Shown here in pieces: positions 1 to 8,670 of a DNA stretch of 64,000 nucleotides. The number at the start of each line of letters is the position of its first letter. Position 1 is the stretch's first letter. The DNA comes from Thalassobellus citreus (GTDB lineage: Bacteria; Bacteroidota; Bacteroidia; Flavobacteriales; Flavobacteriaceae), in contig NZ_JBISCC010000130.1 in NCBI RefSeq assembly GCF_044385915.1, positions 62,001-126,000 of the forward strand. Reading direction: 5' to 3'. Made by a program: the position numbers and the translations under genes. The notes beneath the pieces are model-generated. The model searched no databases. It had not been told where the DNA came from and worked only from the letters and a program-made list of their open reading frames with translations.

Positions 1-330
1 ATCTAAAGATTCTAATCGTTTAAGTTCTTCTGGGTTTTTTATTACAAATCGTTTTTTTAGTTGTTTTCTAGAAATTGTCATGGTTTTTGCCATTTCTAAA
101 AACATATCACATAAATGATGATAGAATTTTTTTCTAATAATTGTTATTTCTTTTTCGGTCTTTTCAGGAAAAACAAGCTTTAAATTATTGGTAACTACTT
201 TTTTTCTATATCCAATAATGTAATACAGTAATATATAGACACCATCAGATACAAAGTATAATATTTTAAAGGGTAAAATAGAAATTAACCACAAAAGCGG
301 ATAAACAAGAATATATGCTAGAAATTGCAT
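1..330 (-). CDS. Lipid A biosynthesis (LpxL/HtrB-like) acyltransferase, 3' end outside window
   Basis: The reverse strand reads an open frame from an ATG at 330 to the window edge, giving the first 110 residues of a longer protein. The N-terminus begins MQFLAYILVYPLLWLISILP, a membrane anchor, followed by a second hydrophobic stretch and then YRKKVVTNNLKLVFPEK, typical of the lysophospholipid acyltransferase family that adds secondary acyl chains to lipid A at the inner membrane. The catalytic H-x4-D/E region would lie beyond the edge. It is divergent from the rhomboid gene, with a 60 bp gap. The family call is good; the exact acyl step is inferred. Confidence 0.8.
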   Translation of the reverse strand, partial: MQFLAYILVYPLLWLISILPFKILYFVSDGVYILLYYIIGYRKKVVTNNLKLVFPEKTEKEITIIRKKFYHHLCDMFLEMAKTMTISRKQLKKRFVIKNPEELKRLESLD

Positions 331-340
331 GAATTAATTT

Positions 341-348
341 TAGATTTG
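341..348 (+). promoter_or_regulatory. Candidate Bacteroidetes -7 box for the rhomboid gene
   Basis: TAGATTTG fits the Bacteroidetes TAnnTTTG -7 consensus and lies 42 bases before the ATG at 391. A TTG at 325-327 is closer (13 bases) than the usual -33 spacing, so this is a match to one half of the promoter only. Confidence 0.35.
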
Positions 349-390
349 TAACAGCAAATATATGCTAATTTGAAATTAAACTTTTAAGTA

Positions 391-1041
391 ATGGGGAATT
401 TAGATTTAGTTACAATAATAATTATTGCAGCCAATGTTATTATATCCTATAAAGGATTCAATGACTATGGTTTTTTCGATCAATATAAGTTTAATGTTGG
501 TGGTGTTCAGCGAGGTGAAAAAATACGCTTGTTTAGTTCAGGGTTTTTACATGCAGACACACAGCATTTGTTATTTAATATGTTAACATTATACTTTTTT
601 GCTGGAACAGTGATGAATTATGTAGGTACAGTTAGTTTTTTATTCATTTATATTGGAAGTTTACTTTTTGGCAATTTATTATCGCTGTATTTTTATAAAA
701 ATGAATACCATTATAGTGCTGTAGGTGCTAGTGGTGCAGTTACAGGTGTTTTGTATTCTGCCATTTTATTACAACCAGGTATGAGTTTAATGATGTTTTT
801 TATACCAATACCTATTCCTGCCTATATATTTGGTATAGGATATTTGTTATACTCAATTTATGGAATGAAAAATAGAATTGGTAACATAGGTCATGATGCC
901 CATTTTGGTGGCGCTATTGGAGGTTATGTTATTACTTTAATTTTATCTCCATGGTTATTTAATACTAACTTACTTATGATTGGTTTATTGGCAATACCAA
1001 TTGTTTTATTATTTGTTTTGAAGAAAGCTGGGAAAATGTAA
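391..1041 (+). CDS. Rhomboid family intramembrane serine protease
   Basis: A 216-residue polytopic membrane protein, the size of the minimal six-helix rhomboid core. The catalytic serine motif GASGA is present with Ser114, and the partner histidine is His171 in HDAHFGG, so the Ser-His dyad is intact. Rhomboids cleave transmembrane segments of substrates within the membrane; the substrate here is unknown. It stands alone, divergent from the lipid A acyltransferase and 173 bases before lon. Several closely spaced hydrophobic segments run from about residue 55 to the C-terminus. Confidence 0.9.
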   Translation: MGNLDLVTIIIIAANVIISYKGFNDYGFFDQYKFNVGGVQRGEKIRLFSSGFLHADTQHLLFNMLTLYFFAGTVMNYVGTVSFLFIYIGSLLFGNLLSLYFYKNEYHYSAVGASGAVTGVLYSAILLQPGMSLMMFFIPIPIPAYIFGIGYLLYSIYGMKNRIGNIGHDAHFGGAIGGYVITLILSPWLFNTNLLMIGLLAIPIVLLFVLKKAGKM

Positions 1042-1214
1042 TATTAACATTTAGTTTTTGAATTCTACATAATGGCATAGCTATTGAATTTATACAATAG
1101 TAAAACATCTTATACTTGAATTAATTTATTGATTTTTAGGTGTTTAAAATATTTTGTAAATTATAAACTTAAAAGATTAGTGTGCTTTAATGACACATTG
1201 ACTTAAATATATAT

Positions 1215-3665
1215 ATGAAGAAATCTAAATTTACTACCCTTGACAGTTTGTCATTACAGGAATTTGATGAAAACTCAGAATTAATTCCGTTAATGACTCC
1301 TGAAGATGAAGAAGAAATAAATAATGAAGAATTGCCAGAAACACTGCCAATTTTATCATTACGTAATACGGTGTTATTTCCTGGTGTTGTAATTCCTATT
1401 ACTGCTGGCAGAGATAAATCTATTAAACTTATAAATGATGCCAATAAAGGTGGAAAAGTTATAGGTGTGGTGGCGCAAAAGGATGAATCGGTTGAAAATC
1501 CAACGGCTAAAGAAATTCATGAAACAGGAACTGTTGCTAGAATTTTACGTGTTTTAAAAATGCCTGATGGTAACGTAACAGTTATTATACAAGGTAAAAA
1601 ACGCTTTAAGGTGGCCGAGGTACTTACCGAAGAACCTTATATGAATGCCACTATTAGAGATATTCCTGAAGCTAGACCAGCTGTTAAAAACAAGGAGTTT
1701 ACGGCTATTATAGACTCTATAAAAGATTTAGCTTTAGAAATAATCAAGGAAAGTCCTAACATTCCTAGTGAAGCTTCTTTTGCTATAAAAAATATTGAAA
1801 GCAATTCGTTTTTAGTAAACTTCGTGTCTTCTAATATGAATTTGTCTGTTAATGAAAAACAGACGCTTTTAGAAATGGATGACCTTAAAAAGCGTGCACT
1901 AGCAACGCTTAAGTTTATGAATGTTGAGTTTCAAAAGCTAGAGCTTAAAAACGATATCCAATCTAAAGTACAGATGGATATGAGTCAACAACAACGTGAG
2001 TATTTCTTGCATCAGCAAATGAAAACCATTCAAGAAGAATTGGGAGGCGTAAGTCATGATGAAGAAATTGAAGAAATGAAAGCGCGTGCTGTTGATAAAA
2101 AATGGAATGAAGACGTTGCTAAACATTTTGATAAAGAAATAGCCAAAATGCAACGCATGAATCCGCAAGTGGCAGAGTATTCTATTCAACGTAATTATTT
2201 AGAGCTGTTTTTAGATTTACCTTGGAATGAGTTTAGTACGGATAAATTCGACCTAAAACATGCCATGAAAGTCTTAAACCGTGATCATTTCGGGTTAGAA
2301 GATGTTAAGAAAAGAATTATCGAATATTTAGCGGTATTGAAACTTCGTAATGATATGAAATCTCCTATTTTATGTCTTTACGGCCCTCCGGGAGTTGGAA
2401 AAACATCTTTAGGAAAATCTATTGCCGAAGCTTTAGGTAGAGAATATGTGCGTATTTCATTAGGTGGTTTACGTGATGAAGCCGAAATACGAGGTCATAG
2501 AAAAACCTATATTGGTGCGATGCCAGGACGAATTATTCAGAGTCTTAAAAAAGCAGGAACATCAAACCCTGTATTTGTTTTAGATGAAATTGATAAATTA
2601 TCTAATTCACATCAAGGCGATCCTTCTTCTGCCATGTTAGAGGTTTTAGATCCTGAACAAAATAGCGAGTTTTACGATAACTTTTTAGAAATGGGTTACG
2701 ACCTTTCTAAAGTTATGTTTATTGCAACTTCAAATAGTTTGTCAACCATACAACCAGCTTTACTAGATCGTATGGAAATTATAAATGTTTCTGGTTATAC
2801 AATTGAAGAAAAAGTAGAAATTGCAAAGCGTCATTTATTACCAAAACAGTTAAAAGAGCATGGTTTAACCGATAAACACTTGAAAATAGCAAAACCTCAA
2901 TTAGAGAAAATTGTTGAAGGTTATACTAGAGAATCTGGTGTTCGTGGTTTAGAAAAACAAGTAGCTAAAATGGTACGTTATGCTGCTAAGAATATAGCCA
3001 TGGAAGAAGATTACGATATAAAAGTATCTAATGATGATGTTATAGAAGTGTTAGGCGGACCAAAATTAGAACGCGATAAATATGAAAATAATAATGTTGC
3101 AGGCGTTGTTACAGGGTTAGCTTGGACACGTGTTGGTGGCGATATTTTATTTATAGAATCTATTCTTTCTAAAGGTAAAGGAGGATTAACTATTACTGGT
3201 AACCTTGGTAAGGTTATGAAAGAATCTGCTACCATTGCCATGGAATACATAAAAGCAAATGCCGATGAATTTGGTATAGATATAGCTGTTTTTGATAAGT
3301 ATAAGGTACATATTCACGTCCCAGAAGGTGCAACACCAAAAGATGGTCCAAGTGCGGGTGTTACTATGTTAACCTCATTAGTGTCATTATTTACTCAGAA
3401 AAAAGTTAAGAAAAGTTTAGCTATGACAGGCGAAATAACACTTCGTGGAAAAGTACTACCTGTTGGAGGTATTAAAGAAAAGATTTTGGCTGCTAAACGC
3501 GCTAGAATTAAAGAGATTTTAATGTGCGAAGAAAACCGTAGAGATATTGAGGAAATTAAACCTGAATACTTAAAAGGCTTAACGTTTCATTATGTGACAG
3601 ATATGAGTGATGTTATCAAATTAGCGCTTACTAATCAAAAAGTTAAAAACGCTAAGAAATTATAA
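1215..3665 (+). CDS. lon: ATP-dependent protease Lon
   Basis: An 816-residue LonA-type protease. The order is an N-terminal LON substrate-binding domain (from LPILSLRNTVLFPGVVIPI, about residues 43-240), a coiled-coil linker with QQQREYFLHQQMKTIQEELG, an AAA+ module with Walker A GPPGVGKT at 390-397 and Walker B VFVLDEIDK, and the C-terminal peptidase with Ser713 in PKDGPSAGV and Lys756 in GGIKEKI, the catalytic dyad spaced by 43 residues as in E. coli Lon. It degrades damaged and regulatory proteins in the cytoplasm. The acidic N-terminal extension of about 40 residues is usual for Bacteroidetes. It is monocistronic, ending in a strong terminator. Confidence 0.98.
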   Translation: MKKSKFTTLDSLSLQEFDENSELIPLMTPEDEEEINNEELPETLPILSLRNTVLFPGVVIPITAGRDKSIKLINDANKGGKVIGVVAQKDESVENPTAKEIHETGTVARILRVLKMPDGNVTVIIQGKKRFKVAEVLTEEPYMNATIRDIPEARPAVKNKEFTAIIDSIKDLALEIIKESPNIPSEASFAIKNIESNSFLVNFVSSNMNLSVNEKQTLLEMDDLKKRALATLKFMNVEFQKLELKNDIQSKVQMDMSQQQREYFLHQQMKTIQEELGGVSHDEEIEEMKARAVDKKWNEDVAKHFDKEIAKMQRMNPQVAEYSIQRNYLELFLDLPWNEFSTDKFDLKHAMKVLNRDHFGLEDVKKRIIEYLAVLKLRNDMKSPILCLYGPPGVGKTSLGKSIAEALGREYVRISLGGLRDEAEIRGHRKTYIGAMPGRIIQSLKKAGTSNPVFVLDEIDKLSNSHQGDPSSAMLEVLDPEQNSEFYDNFLEMGYDLSKVMFIATSNSLSTIQPALLDRMEIINVSGYTIEEKVEIAKRHLLPKQLKEHGLTDKHLKIAKPQLEKIVEGYTRESGVRGLEKQVAKMVRYAAKNIAMEEDYDIKVSNDDVIEVLGGPKLERDKYENNNVAGVVTGLAWTRVGGDILFIESILSKGKGGLTITGNLGKVMKESATIAMEYIKANADEFGIDIAVFDKYKVHIHVPEGATPKDGPSAGVTMLTSLVSLFTQKKVKKSLAMTGEITLRGKVLPVGGIKEKILAAKRARIKEILMCEENRRDIEEIKPEYLKGLTFHYVTDMSDVIKLALTNQKVKNAKKL

Positions 3666-3684
3666 AATTTATAAACTGAAAAAG

Positions 3685-3711
3685 CCTCGATTTTATTTTC
3701 GAGGTTTTTTT
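3685..3711 (+). terminator. Rho-independent terminator after lon
   Basis: A perfect 6 bp stem (CCTCGA 3685-3690 / TCGAGG 3699-3704) is followed by a run of seven T. It lies 20 bases after the lon stop codon. Confidence 0.9.
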
Positions 3712-3774
3712 ATGTTTTAAAATAAAAGAAACTTGCATACGTTTTAAGATAGATTCACTTACTTTGTGTTTTAT

Positions 3775-4794
3775 ATGTTAAAGAAAATTACAACTTTTAT
3801 TTGCCTTTCATTTAGTGTACATGTTATAGCACAAGTTGGAGGAGAAGCTACCTATCAATTTCTTAATTTGGTGTCGTCACCTCGTCAAGCAGCATTAGGT
3901 GGAAAAGTAATAACTAATGTAGATTACGATGTTACTCAAGCGCTTTTTAATCCGGCTACTATAAATGTAGAGATGGATAATCAGTTAGCAATAAATTACT
4001 CAAATTATTTAGGAGGTGTTAGCTATGGTACTGCTGCTTATGCGTATACTGTAGATAGAAGAACTCAAACATTTCACGCAGGAATTACTTATGTAAACTA
4101 TGGATCGTTTGATGGTTATGACGAAAATGGTAATTCTACAGGCACTTTTACGGGTAATGAAGCAGCTTTATCTTTTGGATATGCACTTCAGATAGGATAT
4201 TCCGATTTTTATTTTGGAGCCAATGCAAAATTAATTACTTCTAGATTAGAACAATACAATTCATTAGGTGCTGCTGTAGATTTAGGATTATTATATATAG
4301 ATGAAGATTTAGATTTTCATGCGGCTTTGTCAATTAGGAATTTAGGAACCCAAATAACAACGTATGCAGATTTGAATGAGCGTTTGCCTTTTGAGGTTTC
4401 TTTTGGTATGTCTCAACGTTTAGAAAATGTACCTATTCGTTGGCATGTAACGTTCGAAAACCTTCAAAATTGGCCAATTGCTAGACCTAACCCTGCACGT
4501 GTTACTAGTGATTTAGGAGGTAATAGTACATCAGAAAAAATAGGTTTTTTAGGTCAAGTTATAAGACATACTATTTTAGGAGCCGAATTGTTTCCAGAAG
4601 GCGGATTTAATATAAGATTAGGATACAATTTTAGAAGAGGAGAAGAGTTACGAATCATAGATCAGCGTAATTTTTCAGGTATATCTGCCGGATTTTCAAT
4701 TAAAATGAATAAAATGCGATTTAGTTATACGCATGCTAAATACACTAGTGCAGCTAATTCAAACTTTTTTGGTTTGCAAATAGATTTACAGTAA
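3775..4794 (+). CDS. porQ: Type IX secretion system protein PorQ
   Basis: Start chosen at the ATG at 3775; a GTG three codons upstream is in frame but overlaps promoter-like sequence. The 339-residue product has a signal peptide (MLKKITTFICLSFSVHVIAQ) and then the PorQ signature region with YQFLNLVSSPRQAALGG, followed by alternating beta-strand sequence of an outer-membrane barrel ending in FGLQIDLQ. In Porphyromonas and Flavobacterium, PorQ acts at the outer membrane in type IX secretion, with PorU, PorV and PorZ. It precedes cmk on the same strand with a 133-base gap. Confidence 0.88.
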   Translation: MLKKITTFICLSFSVHVIAQVGGEATYQFLNLVSSPRQAALGGKVITNVDYDVTQALFNPATINVEMDNQLAINYSNYLGGVSYGTAAYAYTVDRRTQTFHAGITYVNYGSFDGYDENGNSTGTFTGNEAALSFGYALQIGYSDFYFGANAKLITSRLEQYNSLGAAVDLGLLYIDEDLDFHAALSIRNLGTQITTYADLNERLPFEVSFGMSQRLENVPIRWHVTFENLQNWPIARPNPARVTSDLGGNSTSEKIGFLGQVIRHTILGAELFPEGGFNIRLGYNFRRGEELRIIDQRNFSGISAGFSIKMNKMRFSYTHAKYTSAANSNFFGLQIDLQ

Positions 4795-4805
4795 AGAATA
4801 GTTTT

Positions 4806-4829
4806 CAGTAAACAGTAGCAGTATTCAGT
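4806..4829 (+). repeat. Short CAGT-rich tandem motif
   Basis: Four CAGT units begin at 4806, 4813, 4819 and 4826, spaced 6-7 bases, just after porQ. Such low-complexity runs occur in flavobacterial intergenic DNA; no function is known to me. Confidence 0.4.
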
Positions 4830-4927
4830 TTTACTCAATGTTTTTTTATTTAATAATTAAAGTGATTAGTATTTTTCACTTTAGTGCAGTTTAAGTACTT
4901 TAGGCTCTTTAAATTTTTAAGATTAGA

Positions 4928-5623
4928 ATGAATAAAATTACCATTGCCATAGACGGTTTTTCATCAACAGGAAAAAGTACAGTTGCCAAACAGTTAGCTA
5001 AACATTTAGGTTATGTATATGTTGATACAGGAGCTATGTATAGAGCAGTAACATTTTATACCATGCAAAACGGACTTATAAGTAGGGACGATTTTAATGT
5101 AGAAGCGCTTATTTATCAATTACCAAAAATAAATATAAGTTTCGCCTTTAATGAAACTTTAGGTTTTGCCGAAGTATATTTAAATGACGTAAATATTGAA
5201 AAAGAAATTAGAACTCTTGAAGTTTCTAGTTTTGTTAGTAAAGTGGCAGCTGTGTCTCAAGTGCGTCATAAATTAGTTGAGCAACAACAAAAATTAGGAG
5301 ACAATAAGGGTGTTGTTATGGATGGGCGCGATATTGGAACTGTGGTATTCCCCAAAGCAGAACTTAAATTATTTATGACAGCTTCCGCCGAAAAAAGAGC
5401 GATTAGACGTTATGAAGAATTAATAGAAAGAGGAGATGATGTTGTTTATGACGATGTTCTTAAAAATGTGGAAGAGCGTGATTATTTAGATTCTAACAGA
5501 AAAGACTCTCCTTTAACAAAAGCAAAGGATGCTATTGAAATTGATAATTCTAATCTAACTTTAGAGGAGCAGTTTAATAAAATACTGCAATTAGCTAAAA
5601 TGACTATTGAGGATAATGAATAA
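4928..5623 (+). CDS. cmk: Cytidylate (CMP/dCMP) kinase
   Basis: A 231-residue P-loop nucleoside monophosphate kinase that phosphorylates CMP and dCMP with ATP. Walker A is FSSTGKST at about residues 11-18; the CMP-binding signatures DTGAMYRA and MDGRDIGTVVFP are both present, as is the RRYEEL lid region. The length fits the family (about 225-235). It starts at ATG after an AT-rich leader and ends in a bidirectional hairpin shared with the convergent LysM gene. Confidence 0.97.
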   Translation: MNKITIAIDGFSSTGKSTVAKQLAKHLGYVYVDTGAMYRAVTFYTMQNGLISRDDFNVEALIYQLPKINISFAFNETLGFAEVYLNDVNIEKEIRTLEVSSFVSKVAAVSQVRHKLVEQQQKLGDNKGVVMDGRDIGTVVFPKAELKLFMTASAEKRAIRRYEELIERGDDVVYDDVLKNVEERDYLDSNRKDSPLTKAKDAIEIDNSNLTLEEQFNKILQLAKMTIEDNE

Positions 5624-5626
5624 AAA

Positions 5627-5646
5627 AAAGCGGCAATTGCCGCTTT
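5627..5646. terminator. Bidirectional terminator between cmk and the LysM gene
   Basis: A perfect palindrome AAAGCGGCAATTGCCGCTTT with flanking A and T runs lies four bases after the cmk stop and 25 bases beyond the convergent stop at 5671. Confidence 0.85.
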
Positions 5647-5670
5647 AATTTTTATAATAAATCTATTAAA

Positions 5671-6051
5671 TTATAGATTAGGAATTTTTAATTCTTGTCC
5701 TGGGTGAATAACATCAGGGTTGCTTAAAATATCTGTATTCGCTTTAAAAATAGCGTTATATTTAGAAGCGCTATCGTAATATTTTTTAGCGATTCCTCCA
5801 AGAGTTTCTCCGCTTACAACAGTATGAACTGCATAAACACTAGTGTCTTCAACAGTAATATTAGCTAAAATATCTTTAGGTTCAGCACCACCAATTTCTT
5901 TAATTTTATCCCAAAGTAGATTTTTTTCATATTGAGTACTAGCCATTCCTTTTACTTTAAGAACGCCGTTTTCTTCTGTTACTTTACCATCTTTAATGTT
6001 TAAGGCTTCTCCTAAATCTAGTACTGCTTGGTATTTTGCTTTCATTGTCAT
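5671..6051 (-). CDS. BON-LysM protein of the YgaU/Kbp type
   Basis: A 126-residue protein with no signal peptide. Residues about 20-70 resemble a BON domain (VLKVKGMASTQYEKNLLWDK) and the C-terminus is a LysM module (YAVHTVVSGETLGGIAKKYY through PGQELKIPNL). The layout matches E. coli Kbp/YgaU, a small cytoplasmic potassium-binding BON-LysM protein; potassium binding is inferred from the family only. Met1 and Met3 are both possible starts. It is transcribed alone toward cmk. Confidence 0.85.
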   Translation of the reverse strand: MTMKAKYQAVLDLGEALNIKDGKVTEENGVLKVKGMASTQYEKNLLWDKIKEIGGAEPKDILANITVEDTSVYAVHTVVSGETLGGIAKKYYDSASKYNAIFKANTDILSNPDVIHPGQELKIPNL

Positions 6052-6377
6052 AATTTAATGTTTTTTAATGTTATTTGCGTCCATCAATATAGTAAATTTC
6101 TTAATCATTAATATATTAATAAACAGTTAAGGTATTTATTTGTTAATTAAGACACATACATTTCTAATAAGTCACAATAGTTTTAAAAATGATACACAAT
6201 TTTTAAAAGTTTTGAAGTTGCATTTAAATATATAAGTAGAATTAATCTCGAATTTTAGCGTAATCTAAGTTAAAGATCTTACCCTTTGGTAGACACCCAA
6301 TTAAATGGAGTTAGGGTTTACTATAAAATTTAATACTTTTTATTTATTCATTTTTAGGTAATTAACCCGATAATATG
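6052..6377. other. Intergenic region upstream of the rpsA promoter
   Basis: AT-rich DNA between the divergent LysM gene and the rpsA promoter. I see no plausible coding frame and no strong repeat. It must hold the LysM gene promoter, which I could not place confidently. Confidence 0.5.
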
Positions 6378-6385
6378 TATTTTTG
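6378..6385 (+). promoter_or_regulatory. Candidate -7 box of the rpsA promoter
   Basis: TATTTTTG matches TAnnTTTG exactly. Transcription starting just after it would give a leader of roughly 160 bases before the rpsA ATG at 6554. No clear TTG -33 box is visible. Confidence 0.5.
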
Positions 6386-6391
6386 CACTCC

Positions 6392-6553
6392 TTTTAGCGA
6401 ATCGTCGGAAAGATAAAAGGAATGAAACTAAAAATAAATAACACTTCTGTGTGTTAAATGCTTAAATCTTCCGAGGCATACAGAATACAAAAACGTAATT
6501 ACATACGTTTCCGCAAAGACGGATTTCTTATGATAATTACAAGATTAATTTAA
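6392..6553 (+). promoter_or_regulatory. Structured 5' leader of rpsA, candidate autoregulatory element
   Basis: The leader can fold into several paired elements. These are CGGAAAGAT (6406-6414) with ATCTTCCG (6466-6473), one bulged base; an ACAC/GTGT hairpin inside it near 6441-6452; a perfect 7 bp hairpin AAACGTA (6491-6497) / TACGTTT (6504-6510); and TCCG (6510-6513) / CGGA (6520-6523). S1 represses its own translation in E. coli, so a comparable role is plausible here, but no named RNA family is claimed. Confidence 0.5.
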
Positions 6554-8383
6554 ATGGCTGAAAAAGCAAAACAAGCTGAAGTTGAAGCAACTGAAGCAAA
6601 AACTGTTGAAGCTCCAGTAGTATCTGAAGCACAAGCAAACCCTGAAAAATTCTTAGCAGATTTTAACTGGCATAATTACCAAGAAGGTATTGATGAAGTT
6701 GATGATTTACAACTTAAAGAATTTGAAAAATTAGTAGCTGAAAATTTCGTTGACACTTTAAATGATGAAGTTGTTGAAGGTACAGTAGTTCACATTTCTG
6801 ATAGAGATGCTATTATTGACATTAACGCTAAATCTGAAGGTGTTATTTCTTTAAACGAATTTCGTTACAATCCTAACTTAGCAGTAGGAGACAAAGTAGA
6901 AGTATTAATTGACGTGCGTGAAGATGCAACAGGACAATTAGTATTATCTCACAGAAAAGCTAGAGTAATTAAAGCATGGGATCGTGTAAACAATGCTCAT
7001 GATACTGGTGAAATCGTTAACGGTTTTGTAAAATGCAGAACTAAAGGTGGTATGATTGTAGATGTTTTTGGAATTGAAGCATTCTTACCAGGATCTCAAA
7101 TTGATGTGAAACCAATTAGAGATTACGATCAGTACGTAAATAAAACTATGGAATTCAAAGTTGTGAAAATCAATCATGAATTTAAAAACGTAGTAGTATC
7201 TCATAAAGCTTTAATTGAAGCTGATATTGAAATACAGAAAAAAGAAATTATTGGTCAATTAGAAAAAGGTCAAGTACTAGAAGGTATTGTTAAAAACATT
7301 ACTTCTTACGGTGTATTTATTGATCTTGGTGGTGTTGACGGATTAGTTCATATTACAGATTTATCTTGGTCTAGAATCAACCATCCAAATGAGATTGTTG
7401 AATTAGATCAAAAATTAAATGTTGTAATCCTTGATTTTGATGAAAACAAATCAAGAATCCAATTAGGTCTTAAACAATTATCTAAACACCCATGGGAAGC
7501 TCTTGCAGAAGAGGTGAAAGTTGGTGATAAAGTAAAAGGTAAAGTAGTTGTAATCGCAGATTACGGTGCATTTATTGAAGTAGCTGAAGGTGTTGAAGGA
7601 TTAATTCACGTATCTGAAATGTCTTGGTCTACACATTTACGTTCTGCTCAAGATTTCGTTTCTGTTGGAGATGAAGTTGAAGCACAAATCTTAACTTTAG
7701 ATAGAGAAGATCGTAAAATGTCTCTTGGTATCAAACAATTAAGTACAGATCCATGGACAGATATTACAAGCAAATACCCATTAGCTTCTAAGCATACAGG
7801 TGTTGTACGTAACTTTACAAACTTTGGTGTTTTTGTTGAATTAGAAGAAGGTATTGATGGATTAATTTACATTTCTGATTTATCTTGGACTAAGAAAATC
7901 AAGCATCCATCTGAGTTCTGTGCAGTTGGCGATAAATTAGATGTTGTAGTATTAGAGTTAGATGTTGAAGGACGCAAATTATCTTTAGGTCACAAACAAA
8001 CAACTGTTAATCCTTGGGATAAATATGAAACTGAGTTCGCTTTAGAAACAGTTCATACAGCTACTATTTCTGAAATCGTTGATAAAGGAGCTACTGTAGA
8101 GTTTAACGAAGATATCGTTGCTTTTGTACCTTCTCGTCACCTTGAAAAAGAAGACGGAAAGAAACTTGCTAAAGGTGAGGAAGCTGAATTTAAAGTTATT
8201 GAATTTAACAAAGAATTCAAACGCGTTGTAGCATCTCACACAGCTATATTTAAAGCTGAAGAGATTAAAAACGTAAAAGCAGCAGCTAAAAAAGCAGCAA
8301 GTGCAGCAGCAGAAGCAAAACCAACTCTTGGTGATGCTAATGATGCTTTACAAGCTCTTAAAGATAAAATGGATGGGAAATAA
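6554..8383 (+). CDS. rpsA: 30S ribosomal protein S1
   Basis: A 609-residue protein made of consecutive S1 (OB-fold) RNA-binding domains. Repeats are recognisable from VVEGTVVHISDRDAIIDI (about 75), GEIVNGFVKCRTKGGMIVDV, GQVLEGIVKNITSYGVFIDL (about 240), GDKVKGKVVVIADYGAFIEV (about 325), SKHTGVVRNFTNFGVFVEL and a degenerate last copy. It binds mRNA on the small subunit for initiation. The N-terminus is a low-complexity Ala/Glu tail and the C-terminus an Ala/Lys-rich tail, both variable in this phylum. Codon use and expression signals are those of a highly expressed gene. Confidence 0.97.
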   Translation: MAEKAKQAEVEATEAKTVEAPVVSEAQANPEKFLADFNWHNYQEGIDEVDDLQLKEFEKLVAENFVDTLNDEVVEGTVVHISDRDAIIDINAKSEGVISLNEFRYNPNLAVGDKVEVLIDVREDATGQLVLSHRKARVIKAWDRVNNAHDTGEIVNGFVKCRTKGGMIVDVFGIEAFLPGSQIDVKPIRDYDQYVNKTMEFKVVKINHEFKNVVVSHKALIEADIEIQKKEIIGQLEKGQVLEGIVKNITSYGVFIDLGGVDGLVHITDLSWSRINHPNEIVELDQKLNVVILDFDENKSRIQLGLKQLSKHPWEALAEEVKVGDKVKGKVVVIADYGAFIEVAEGVEGLIHVSEMSWSTHLRSAQDFVSVGDEVEAQILTLDREDRKMSLGIKQLSTDPWTDITSKYPLASKHTGVVRNFTNFGVFVELEEGIDGLIYISDLSWTKKIKHPSEFCAVGDKLDVVVLELDVEGRKLSLGHKQTTVNPWDKYETEFALETVHTATISEIVDKGATVEFNEDIVAFVPSRHLEKEDGKKLAKGEEAEFKVIEFNKEFKRVVASHTAIFKAEEIKNVKAAAKKAASAAAEAKPTLGDANDALQALKDKMDGK

Positions 8384-8410
8384 TATTTCTTAATCATTTA
8401 TAAAATTAAA

Positions 8411-8437
8411 GCCTTCAAGAAATTGAAGGCTTTTTTT
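8411..8437 (+). terminator. Rho-independent terminator after rpsA
   Basis: Perfect 8 bp stem GCCTTCAA (8411-8418) / TTGAAGGC (8423-8430), tetraloop GAAA, then seven T. Confidence 0.93.
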
Positions 8438-8507
8438 ATGTGTTAGTTTTTAATAAGAAAGGACTTAAACCTAAAGTTTACAATTAATTACTACTGCTGC
8501 GAACCAT

Positions 8508-8590
8508 GCGCTAGGGATAGTAGAGGAAAGCCCACAGCGAGCTACGAGCGAGGACTTGTAGCGTATAGCCCGACCCGATAGGGTAGCGCC
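8508..8590 (+). ncRNA. Structured flavobacterial repeat, copy 1 (possibly Flavo-1-like)
   Basis: An 83-base GC-richer island in AT-rich DNA. Its ends pair (GCGCTA 8508-8513 with TAGCGC 8584-8589), an inner stem pairs GCTAC (8541-8545) with GTAGC (8558-8562), and CCC (8574-8576) pairs with GGG (8581-8583) across a GATA loop. A second copy at 34855-34959 keeps the unpaired core (ACAGCGA, GAGCGAGGACTTG, AGCC) while changing both sides of the stems together. The orientation is assigned by analogy to copy 2. I suspect the Rfam Flavo-1 motif but cannot verify it. Confidence 0.6.
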
Positions 8591-8635
8591 ATAATAAAGA
8601 TTAAGTTTTGGGTTTTAACTTCTAATTTTTTGCAT

Positions 8636-8643
8636 TACCTTTG
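8636..8643 (+). promoter_or_regulatory. Candidate -7 box of the pyrR promoter
   Basis: TACCTTTG is an exact TAnnTTTG match, with a TTG at 8608-8610 (25 bases upstream, slightly long). It overlaps an in-frame TTG at 8641, which rules that codon out as the pyrR start and supports the ATG at 8671. Confidence 0.6.
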
Positions 8644-8670
8644 TACTCCAAACACGTTTGGATATTAAAT

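Noticed and set aside
1165..1203. Heat-shock CIRCE-like inverted repeat before lon
   Set aside because: GTGT...ACAC symmetry near 1180-1195 is only four bases and does not match the TTAGCACTC/GAGTGCTAA consensus.
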